Shown here: positions 54,440 through 64,000 of the stretch, piece after piece
Position numbering within the stretch: the first letter of the stretch is position 1
Layout of the letters: each line of letters starts with the position of its first letter
Source: Beroe forskalii
Lineage: Eukaryota > Ctenophora > Nuda > Beroida > Beroidae
NCBI GenBank assembly: GCA_011033025.1
Contig: WFMF01000065.1
Span: 310,001 to 374,000 of the forward strand
DNA: 64,000 nucleotides
Direction: 5' to 3'
The notes under the pieces: model-generated
What the model saw: only the letters and a program-made list of their open reading frames with translations
The model's database searches: none
What the model was told of the DNA's origin: nothing
Translations under genes and position numbers: made by a program

Positions 54440-56520
54440 GACAGTGCGAGACCTTAATGACTCTTTCACAGAACACATTCGATCACTAGCTAGTGCTGCA
54501 TTTAAACAGACCAAAGTCAAAACTCAAGCAAAGCGTCAACAGAAGAATAACCCCTGGTTCAACTGGCAAGAAATGCTAAACGGGAGCTTGTGTAAGGCCA
54601 CAAGTATCACATCTCAATTTCCATCAAGTACATTAATCTGTGAAAAATTCTATAAAGTGAAGGGAAACTACAAGAGATTACTGAAAAGTGTGAGAAAGAG
54701 TACTTTGAACATCTGAACAAGGATATAGAGGATGGGAAAAAGTGTTGAACTGGCAAATCATTCAAGAAACTCAAACAACACAAAACTAATAAGCTTGATT
54801 TTGACAGCAGCACCTTCTTCCGTGACTTATACAGTGACAATCACAAAACAGTTCGAGACGAACTTTGAAACCGGACGACTTAACAGAACATACAGTGACA
54901 ATCACAAACAATCAACAAAACTCAGAAAGACGAACTGACTTGAAAACAATGAATTACTTTAACAGAACACATTACACATCCAGACACCCTTTAACAAAAC
55001 TGATCACAGCATTCCAGGAGGTAATTACCCTTTTTCATAAAAAGGGGGATGTCTTCTAACCCCGATAACTTAAATTGCTGTGAGTAGTGTAATAGGCAAA
55101 GTGTTCTCACCAATTTTACTAGAGCGATTGAAATTATTCAAAAGTGAAAACCAACTAACTTGGATTCACATCAAACGTTCCTAATTACCAACTATGCAAA
55201 CTATTGCGCTATAGGAAGATGCATAAACCCGTTTACGCAAGAAACTTCGACTTGTCTGTCTTATTTCAAAAACTAGCCAAAATGGGTGTGACAGGAAAAT
55301 TTTTTCAGTGTCCTTACATGTACACCAATTCATATGCATTCAATATCAAACTTTCTGGGCATCATAGTAAGCGTATAGATATATCAAAAGGGTACAGGAG
55401 CAAGGTCACCTCTCTCACCAGAGATCTGTCTAAAATTTTCATAGGTGACCTCTCACCGCTTAGAAACATTTTGTGGACCTAAACTATCACGCCTCAAAAT
55501 AAGTCATCTTCTATGGGCTGACGATCTTATCATGTTGTCACTCGACCCCAAACATGCCAAGCACAGCTCAACATTCTTGCGAACCACTGCTCTGAATGGG
55601 TATTGAAGTGAATGAAACCAAACAAAAGTCATGATTTTTGGAAAGAATGGTAACTCAGATCAAAATTTAGAATTTAAACTTGGCGGCACAAACTTGGAAG
55701 TAGTAGAAAATTACTGCTACCTAGAATAACACTTCGCAATACTGGTGAACTATCAACAGCTCAATCAATACTTAAAACAAAAAGCCATGAGAGCATTCTT
55801 TGGCCTGAAACGCACAGTGATCCGCTCAAAATTATCATTCAGAGCACTAAACACACTATTCGACTCACTCATAAAACCTATAGCACTCCTATGGAGCACC
55901 GATCTGGACACCAAACTAGCGCTATATCAACAAAGGTATGATCACATGTCGAACATAGCCCATTCAATGTTAGAATTTCATCTCGAAAATCAACCGTATG
56001 CCGTCTGAAAAGTTCATCTTTCATTCCTCAAGTGGGCCCTAGGTGTGCATCGCAAAGCCTCTAATGTGGGTGTCTGGGGTGAGAGTGGAAGATACCTCTG
56101 ATTTATCAAGCAATTCGTCTTACACTTAATTATTTCAAACGAATATCCAAACTCCCCAAGAGCACATTTATCAAAGCTGCCCTGTGTGAACAAAAGCATT
56201 AAATCTCCTGGTTCAAAAACATTGAGCCTCTTCTAAAACTGGATGATATTTATCACTAAGATCACGTTACTGCGTCGCGTGTGTTGAAAATCCACAGTTC
56301 AAACCAAAAAATGCCAAAAAGTCAATCAAGAATTCAACCGCTACCAAGTTGCAAATTCCGCGTACAGACAATAGTAAAGTCACTAACGGAACACTTCAGT
56401 AATTGCTGGGAATATGAAAAATCCGAATCGTCTAAACTATCATTCTATCACGCGTGCAAGAAAAATTTGCAGAGAACCATATTTAGATATATCAAAGGGA
56501 TTTTCATGAAGATATAACAC
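54440..56520 (+). pseudogene. Decayed LINE (reverse transcriptase) remnant
   Basis: Plus-strand translation pieces across several frames resemble a non-LTR retrotransposon: 'NNPWFNWQ' and 'CEKFYKVKGNYKRLLK' (54540-54690), 'LLWADDLIMLSLD' at about 55510 (the A/F-x-DD catalytic box of reverse transcriptase), 'QTKVMIFGKNG' (55620), 'VENYCYLE' (55700), and 'RAFFGLKRTVIRSKL...LFDSLIKPIALLWS' (55790-55900). Many stops and frameshifts interrupt it. It lies between the two halves of the YHYH/PAN duplication and could have helped create it. Ends are approximate. Confidence 0.8.
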
Positions 56521-57766
56521 AACCAAATTCAGAATTAGTTCTCACGATCTGGAAATTGAATGTGGAAGATACAATAAAATACTGAGAAGCAGTATTTAAT
56601 TCATGGTGTAACACATCAATGGGTGTTAACGATAGAAGATGAACTTCACGCAATCAATGATCAGACCTGTATGGTAGCCTGCGCAATAAGCTTATCACGA
56701 GACTGAATAAAGCTCCAGGACCTCAATCTGACACGCCTATTGATCAATCTCAACTCAAAGCTAATTTTCACACTCTCCTATCACCATATGTCTCCACCAA
56801 CCTGGACAATCATACTGCATTCAACGACCATCACACAGCCACTAGTGACGAGGATATCTCACTAAGTCAAAGACGTGAATATATAATCAACTGCATGTGC
56901 ACATTTCTATGTCATGTCATTGAAACCAGACGCAAATATATGAACGAGTTAAAGGAAAAGAGAAACGAGCAAACACACTCACTATTTACATAGCAAATGG
57001 CATATCACAAAACTAAAATGAAGGTAAAATGGCGTGTCACAGTCTGTCACCTATGCGCTGATTCAATAATTATCATACCTTACACTCACACATTTACATC
57101 AGCTCGATTTCACTGCCAAATCAACTTTGATGGAGTATCCTGCATAAATGGGCCTCACTTATTCACAGCCTAAGTCCCAAAAATCGGTAACACCTCAGCA
57201 TAGAAGTGCCCTTTGATAACTTATCATCCTATAACCCTGTGAGAAGACTAATGCAGACAAAACAGGTGAACGAAACATTGCGCTGAGAAGTCATTATTCA
57301 ACCAAACAACTGAAGTGAGCTAATTGAGAAATCACTTAATTATTTTGCATAACTTGAGATTTAACTGGAAAGGGTGTTATTCATGATGATACAACTGATC
57401 TGGTGGGCATCACGAATAGATCCAACAGATCATCTGGTAAATATCATGAGAAAACTTCCTATAATCAATCATTTCAATTTGAAAGCAAGAACTGAATCAA
57501 TTGGGAAGTGACAATTGTGTACTGACTATTATGGATAGACTGAATATAATCTCATAAAGCCTTTTATATACAGTTTGAGCGAACTTGATTTGGAAACAAT
57601 GTGAGTTGATAGCGAATTTACACTTACTTTTTTAGAGTTTGAGATCATGATATCAACTGCGAAAATATGCAGGACATGAAATATTTTGAATTAATATAAT
57701 AAAGGATGTTTGTTGTTTAGTGACTCTGTAAAATATAACAACCAACGTCAGTTGGTTTTTATTAAC

Positions 57767-57797
<31 letters not shown>

Positions 57798-58437
57798 GTC
57801 CAAACAACATGCAACAAGTTCTCGCATAACCGCACTTTTTCAGTCCACATCATGTTACGTATCTCGTTAATGCTAGTATATATGGGGGGTTTATCCAGGC
57901 AAAGTATCTCATTCGCAATATGTCTACTCTACATACCTTCTACCTACACACCTTCTACCTACACACCTTCTACAGACGGAATACCTAATCTACGGACAAC
58001 CCTCCGACAGAATACCTACGCACCTTCTACAGACGGAATACCTACGCAACAGAAGCTTGGAGGGGCGGAGGGAGGGAGAGAGAAAGAGAGGAGCCAATTT
58101 CGTCGTAAAATTTCACGTTCCAAGAAATTTTGCACGTATCAATTTTATGACGCACGTTTCAATTTTATAACGCACTTTTCGATTTTAAATAAATAATTAA
58201 AATAGCCATGCGCTCCTCGTCCTTGTGGCGAGTTGAGGTGGTTTTCCGTGGTTAACATGCGGTCAGAACGTGGACTTTAAATAGGCAAGATGTAAGGGTG
58301 GTCCCCTCCCTTAGTGGACGGAACCGGAGTCCGGAAGGCTATTATTTTTTTAAATTTTTTCTATACACCTTAAAAGTAGGTTTCCCACGCGCGAAGCAGC
58401 GATGGAGCAGGGAGGAGCAGGGAGGAGCAGGGAGGAG
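56521..58437. other. LINE 3' part, poly-A tract and simple repeats
   Basis: To about 57300 the sequence still contains LINE-like fragments ('DEDISLSQRREYIINC'-type). An uninterrupted A tract of about 26 bases ends at 57796. 57935-58040 has repeats of 'taccttctacctacacacc' and 'cttctacagacggaatacc', and 58401-58440 four copies of 'ggaggagcag'. No gene. Confidence 0.5.
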
Positions 58438-58439
58438 CA

Positions 58440-58626
58440 GTGGATGCCGAGTACTTAGAATCCCTGGAATATGAGATCCCGTATGTGTGGGAATACGAGG
58501 AGAGAGAGATAGACCTGATCCCGTGCTGTCCGGAGGGAGCAGATTGCGGGGTGAGTTGTAAGACGGAGGAGGGGATAAAGGAGGAGTGTCAAGTGGAGAA
58601 AAGGAGTGTGCAGTACCTCACCAGAC
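58440..58626 (+). pseudogene. Copied fragment of the last YHYH exon
   Basis: 187 bp identical or nearly so to 52702-52888 of the YHYH gene ('DAEYLESLEYEIPYVWEY' to 'VQYLTR'). It starts after the 'ggaggagcag' repeats and is cut at the right by the TGACGTCATC block. It has no promoter, splice acceptor or stop in frame at the break, so it is a dead copy. Confidence 0.95.
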
Positions 58627-58695
58627 GTCATCTTGACGTCATCTTGACGTCATCTCGTGATAATGGTATCTCGTCACACTGCGGTAATGTGATAG
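58627..58695. repeat. Copy of TGACGTCATCT block at the duplication junction
   Basis: Matches 54273-54340. It joins the YHYH exon fragment on the left to a copy of the 53009-54270 segment on the right. Confidence 0.9.
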
Positions 58696-59017
58696 TTCAT
58701 GGGACAGTAGAAGAATTTCAGGATATAGATAGTTTTTCAAATACTATTAAATCATTTATCATTAGTTTACATTCATGTAAGAAACTTAGCTTATGTATTT
58801 GGTTTTATGTGGTCTTCTGTAACCTGATTAAGTCATCGAAAATTAGAAATTGACATCATGCAAGAGTATAGATTACAATATCTCAGAAACAATTACCAAT
58901 TAACTACAATGAATCAATCTGAAATCACAAAAAAGATCAGCAGAGCAAAATCTCAGAGAAAAAGTCTTGTAAAGTTGGAGTCCATAAACGAATAAAATCA
59001 ATATTCATTATGTTAAG

Positions 59018-60141
59018 TCAAAGACCACAAGAAGAAAGAGCATAATAATTAAATAATAACAACAAGTACTGTACTTCCCTCCTTTCCGAGTTTCCACTCG
59101 TTACTTTCTCCTGGGTGGTAAATATCTCGGGATTCTCCAGCGATAAGTTCATGAAGTTAGGTATTATCTTACAGGGAAGTATAACCATTTCCTTGGAACA
59201 GGCGAGAGTCTGAGTTGTCGAGTAGTTCAGAGCCTCAACTCCGTACCAATAGTTGCACCGGAATATCATCTGGCTGCCAGCCAGGAAAAATGGCAGGTTA
59301 AAGGGGTTCTCCACAGCACCGTTTTCCACAGCCAAGTCTCCGAGTTTACAAGTTACACCCCACTTGTCAGCCCGCCAAATGCGCACTTCATCCACTAGAC
59401 CCAGATCCACAGGCACATAAAGCATCCTACTGTCACTTTGATATGTTGTGATACGCTCTACACCTTTCATGAAGTACCGTACGTTACTCACACGAGAGTC
59501 TTTTTCTATATAGAATGCCTGTTGCTCGAGACTTGGCGCTAGAAATCTGGTTTCATCGCTTTGATCTGAATCTTTAACAGTTGGACCAATTACAAGAGCA
59601 AGAGAGCCTGAGGGGCCTGATGCTGAGTATTGCAGAGCATAGCCAGGTCTATTAAATGGCAAGATACGAGTAAGATTGTGGAGAAGGCCATCAAAATGTA
59701 TTTCTATTTCTCCCACTCTGGCGAGCACCCACAAGCTGGATTTAGAACACTGAACCCACGAGACCACCACCTCATCACCCTGATCCACAGGTGTCAAACA
59801 CTTTGACCATGTTTCAGTATCCGTGATAAAAGCACCATCCGTCACCTCATAGCTATTCATGTCTTCTTTGTGTGGGGCATATAACTGATAGGTGAAAAGG
59901 ACGCCCTGAATGCAATCCATGTCAAAAAGAACCGAGAAATGAACCCTAAAATCTCCTTTAGTTGGATTAGAGCTGTCTTTAGTTACCAAACTGCAAGATC
60001 CAGAGTATTCAAACCCTTTGCAATCCCAGGTGTGAAGACAGTACAACCAGCAAAGCTCAATATTTTCTAAGGTAAAGTCCTGGCCAATAACAGCCATCCC
60101 CAGTCCTTTTTTGATTCTACGCCAAAATCGTGTACACATGC
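59018..60141 (-). CDS. PAN/Apple-like extracellular protein, large terminal exon (copy B)
   Basis: The minus-strand frame of 373 residues ends with a stop at 59018-59020. 'tatttttag' just upstream of 60141 is a plausible splice acceptor, so the ATG at 60139 may be internal and a first exon may lie further up. The N-terminal 50 residues hold C30, C34, C40 and C49 in the pattern 'ELCWLYCLHTWDCKGFEY...C', like the second half of a PAN/Apple domain, which mediates protein or carbohydrate contacts outside the cell. The other ~310 residues have regular hydrophobic beta-strand-like segments and scattered cysteines ('VTCKLGDL', 'FRCNYWYGVEAL', 'LACSKEMVILPC') that I cannot assign. The C terminus ends in a hydrophobic stretch ('YLLLLFNYYALSSCGL') that might be a membrane or GPI-type signal. 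Confidence 0.7.
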
Positions 60142-61060
60142 CTAAAAATACGGGGAATTTTAACCGTGGGCACTGATTCAGTAGTATTCAGATGTTTTGA
60201 GTAACGTTTTGATGTCAGTGACAGCTGAGAGGCAAAAGATTATTGTAACTACATGGCATCCAAAATAACATTGCAATACTGAAAAAAAGTAAAAATGTCA
60301 TGATGAGAACAAATGCAGAGATTGGACCTTTGAGATTTTTTATATTATTGACGATTGAGGTCACAGATGTGTTAAAAAGTCACTCCTGATAACCACTATA
60401 CCCTTAACTTGCAAGTTTGAAACTCTAAACACTTTTATTAGAATATTCATTTTATAACAAAGGTTATCTTCCTTAAGATTGATGGATTTTGAACATCTGA
60501 TTAAAAGAAGGAAGTTTTGATCAAAGAGTGGCAAATTAATTTCTTTAAACATCAATTACTTTCAATAACTTGTCATAATAATAATCTAAATTTGATTACA
60601 TAAAGTGACCTTTAGAGTTTAAATTTAATTATGTTTAAAATAGATTATCTTAAGTGTTGTTAAATTTAGAATAACGAAATTTGCAAGTTTTAATGCGACA
60701 AAATATAATGAAACACAATTTTAATCAGTAAGCACATAACTATTTTGAGTCTATCAAAAGCTGTAGTAATCAACTATCAAGTGATGCAGTTCGCTTAAAG
60801 AACTAGGAAAAAGTTAGAAAGTTTTTATCTATCTGCACTTTTCCAACTTCCATCTTGCTGGATCTGTGATAATGAACATTCTGGATCATAGGTGTCATGA
60901 GTTGAGTAACGATAATTTCTCTAATATTCAAACATACTTTTCAAATAGTACTGAATAATATATGTACAAAGGATAATATATGCAGATTATAACCCACTAA
61001 TCAATTTTACAGGATTTACACCCTATTCATTGGTCATGATTTAAAGGTTGTAAGGAAAAC
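60142..61060. other. Upstream of PAN-like copy B, no exon seen
   Basis: AT-rich. A first exon or promoter of copy B should be in this direction but I see no coding segment I can support. Confidence 0.4.
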
Positions 61061-62690
61061 AGCGGAGAAATAGCTCATCGGGGTTTTTAAAAAAATTAGT
61101 GACGTAAAAAAAGGATATTTTATTAGCCATTATCCCGTGAAAGGACGAATTTGATGAAAAATTTTTTTCGAGTTGCGGGCCCTTTTCCCCATCTTTGTTG
61201 TTTATTTTTGGGGAAAAAATTTTTTCCCCTTTTTTTGCAGAATTTTCGGAATTTTGTGGTGGTGTTTGTTTGTTTTTTGAAGTTTATTTGGTTTAAGGGT
61301 CACTCTTTTATCTTTTGAACTTTTGATGGATTTAAAAGCTCGGTTTTTTGTTTTTTTCTTGCCCCTTTGTTAAAGGGAGGGGGGTTGGATAAAATTGGGT
61401 GCAATTTAATTGTTGTCAGGTTGATTGGTGTCAGAAAAGAACTTAAAATGTAAGGAAACCAACCTTGTAAAACATTGTATAAAAAAAAAACCTGATCTTT
61501 TATTTAAAATTTGATTTAGTGCCCTTTAAAAGGTATAGACATATCCAATCGCAAATTTCCCCTCGGACTGGCAAAAGTGACCTTACAGATTATTTTCCCA
61601 CGTCATTGGGAACAGGGTGATTTTTCGAAATTTTTGGGGGTCTAAATACAGACATAAAAAGAATCGTGGAAAAATAGCTTTTTTTCCCCAATTAGATTTG
61701 AATTTGAGGACGATGAAAAATACCCCCCCGATAGAACCCGGAAGAATAAGTTAAACAAAATATAATTTATTTGGGCAACCTCCCTCCAGAATTAAAGGGT
61801 TTCCCGGTACAGCTGAGGGCACCCCGGGGATAAAAGAGATTTCGTTCGCCCCCGGGACGCCCCAATTTAACCTTTGTAAATTGATTAGAACTTAAATTTA
61901 ACAAAATTTTTGGGGACCAGTTTTCCCCTTCCCCACATTACCATTTGTGAAACTTTCAAGGGCCCGGTAATATCCGCCCCCAGGTTTAAAATCAGAAGTT
62001 CGGGGGCAGGAAGGGGCCAACGCTAAATATAAGTTATTCAGGCTCATGTTTTTTCAGGGGCGCAAGCCCTGGGGGTTTGGGGGCCCCGAAAGGGGCCCGG
62101 GGGGGCCCCAAACCGGGCCAACAGTGCGAGGGAAAGGCCCCCGGGGGGGGAAAGGGCCCAAGGTCCGAGGCGGATTGGGCGGGGGCCCAAAGTGGGGGGC
62201 CAGGCCCCGGGGAGCCAGGGCCCCAAGGGGGCCGAGGGCGGCTTGGGTTTTTCTAACAACAGACCTCCGAGCATCGGGAGTTTTCTTGTTGGCCCCCAAC
62301 ATATGTTTTTTGGTTTATCATATTTACGGAAAGAGCAAGTTCCCGTTTCCGAAATCGCCCAAAATTTGAACATCACATGTTTAGGGGGCAAGGGGAACTG
62401 CAAAATTTCAGGTTCGGAAAAATGACCAGTTAACAACTTGAATATTGAAAATCAGGGGGTTCTGTTTAAAATTGGGTTAATTATAGGAAAAAAATTGGGT
62501 TTAAATTAATAAATAGATATATTTTAAGGGGTAAGGAAAAATAAAAAAAGAGATGGGAACGTTTAAAATGAAAAAAGAACCATTAGGCCCCATTTTCGAA
62601 AAACCATAAAAAGCAAAATTTTAAATAACCCAAAAAACGTTTTTTCAAAGGCCCGGGAAAAAAAACCCTTTTTCGATTTTACAGGCGGAT
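61061..62690. other. Homopolymer-rich, probably unpolished sequence
   Basis: Composition changes abruptly: runs such as 'ttttttt', 'gggggg' and 'cccccc' occur every few bases, and 62045-62260 becomes strings of 'ggggcccc'. Normal-looking sequence returns at about 62690, where homology to the transporter 3' flank begins. Long GC-rich open frames on both strands at 62044-62436 are unreliable. Likely uncorrected long-read consensus, but a real low-complexity tract is not excluded. Confidence 0.6.
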
Positions 62691-64000
62691 AATTTAATGT
62701 TATAATTCAACTTTAATTCAACTTTACAATGATGACGTTGGAACTTTGCCGTCTTTAGATGATGCAACAAAAATCGCCTCAAATTAAAATTTGTACTTGC
62801 TTCAGAGGTTGAAGATCTCATTTATATGAAATTAAATGTATACAATTCTAGTCTCCAGTAAAAACTTCATTTTTTAATGCCGTAGTGAACTTATAAAATA
62901 TTCATCATTTGAATTACAAAACATTAACCACTGTTTCACTGTACGTATCAAGTGTAGCTCAATGCTCCATATCAAAATCTGTTCAGGCTGCTGTGGAACC
63001 CAGGCGTTAGGGGGCTTGGCAATTGGTTGCCTGGATTGTAACTGGTCATCCCTCTGCATTGACTCGTTGACATTTTCAAAACCAGTCATACCCCTCATAA
63101 GTAATACCACCCGAGGCAATCCAAGTGCTCAAATTTATGATCGACAATCAATTTGAGGAATACTACTCAAATTAAACAACGTTTTATTAGTAACTTAGAA
63201 CAAATTTTATTACAATTTCATACTCCAATAGAATTTAGAGGGCTTCAGTACACAGTACCTCCTCAGGAAAAACCATTACAATTGGCATTTTCAATAAACA
63301 AAATCAGTAAACAAATAAACAATAAACTAAATCAGTTGAATTAGCACTAAATTTCACTCTGTAGAGTTAGGCCAGCTCCATATATGTCACAACGTTCTCT
63401 TTTCTTGTCATAGTCTATGAATCTTGTAACAAAATCTTGTAACAAAATCTTGAAATAAAACAAAATCTCGATCAAACTTATCTCTTTATTTATTTGTGTT
63501 ATGCCCGCTCATTGACTAGCTAGCTAAACGCCGCTCTAATTCTCTCGATCTGACGATCTTTTACACACATCAGGGTATCAATTTCACGATAAGACCGTGT
63601 CTGGCTTATCTCTTCATGACAGGAGTGGTTGGTTTTCCTCGTCCGTTACTTTTTCCTTGACCAGGACTCGCAGAGCAATGCACAGTACCATTGCGATGAA
63701 GCAGAGGGCTGACAGGATCTCTGCCATATCTGAAATTGTTGAAATTAGCTATTCAAGGAGTAGAAACAACAGATTTAGCCGTGGGGGAAGGGGTGAGTGG
63801 GAGGGGGGTTAAAGAGACCAAAACCCTCTGCCTCCGGCAAACTTGCAGCGCACGCATGGCCGGCACACTGAACCATGATAGCGCGCAATCAGTCCCTGAT
63901 TTCTGTCGCCGCGCGCGCCGTATTCAGTAAATTTTCCCACGGTATTTCGGGACCGACCATGCCCCACAGGGTTGGCGCTCCGCCAGTAAAACGAATGACG
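62684..64000. repeat. Segmental duplication of the transporter 3' region
   Basis: Aligns with 42555-43690: the same order of 'ataatttaatgtta', 'gatgacgttggaactttgcc', 'gaggttgaagatctcattta', the last transporter exon and 'ccccacagggttggcgctcc'. Copy 2 has an extra ~160 bp at about 62950-63150 and small indels. It runs off the window end. Confidence 0.93.
63614..63729 (-). CDS. Last exon of a second SLC18B1-like transporter copy
   Basis: 116 bp, the same length and phase as 43291-43406, with acceptor 'atttcag' and stop TGA. It encodes the last membrane helix and the 'ENQPLLS' tail; the only visible amino-acid difference is Val to Ile in 'CF(V/I)AMVLC'. All other differences are silent, suggesting purifying selection, so the second copy is probably functional. 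Upstream exons should lie beyond 64000. Confidence 0.85.

Noticed and set aside
62044..62436. 130-codon GC-rich frame and opposite-strand partner
   Set aside because: Lies in the segment judged to be unpolished; homopolymer errors make frames meaningless.

Overview
This is nuclear DNA from an invertebrate animal. The genes are split by introns with GT...AG borders, there are tRNA-Ser genes with long variable arms, and the sequence carries a Ty3-type retrotransposon, several non-LTR retrotransposon remnants, TIR elements and many minisatellites. I cannot place the phylum from sequence alone; the families seen would fit a marine invertebrate (sponge, cnidarian, lophotrochozoan or cephalochordate).

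Layout. 0-7 kb: a fragment of a Ty3 gag-pol gene, a small TTA-flanked TIR element, four tRNA-Ser copies (two in a head-to-head palindrome, one with a damaged variable arm), then the last three exons of 4-hydroxyphenylpyruvate dioxygenase (+). 7-11 kb: repeats only, including an 18-bp self-complementary satellite and an 80-bp palindrome. 11.3-18.4 kb: a complete 7.1-kb Ty3-type retrotransposon with near-identical LTRs, a 5-bp target duplication, a gag frame followed by a -1 shifted long gag/pol frame, and a decayed LINE nested in antisense before its 3' LTR. 19.2-21.6 kb: another LINE remnant split by a 1.4-kb inverted-repeat element. 21.6-32.4 kb: minisatellites and recurring promoter-like modules (paired CRE octamers about 35 bp apart; inverted CCAAT pairs), with no gene recognised.

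32.5-41.2 kb: five exons of an EF-hand protein gene (+). Three of these exons have their 3' ends, splice donor included, tandemly repeated into the following intron (6, 2 and 15 units). 43.3-45.7 kb: a six-exon major-facilitator transporter resembling SLC18B1 (-). Its fifth exon lacks the expected GT donor. 49.3-52.9 kb: a five-exon secreted YHYH-domain protein (+), with a 1.9-kb TIR element in its last intron. 53.3-60.1 kb: two copies of a PAN/Apple-like protein gene (-), one truncated, separated by a decayed LINE and joined by a scrambled duplication that also copied part of the last YHYH exon. 61.06-62.69 kb looks like unpolished sequence. 62.7-64.0 kb repeats the 3' end of the transporter gene, including an intact last exon, so a second transporter copy probably continues beyond the window.

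The host genes do not form an obvious pathway. The local theme is duplication: tandem gene copies, exon-end minisatellites and nested mobile elements.
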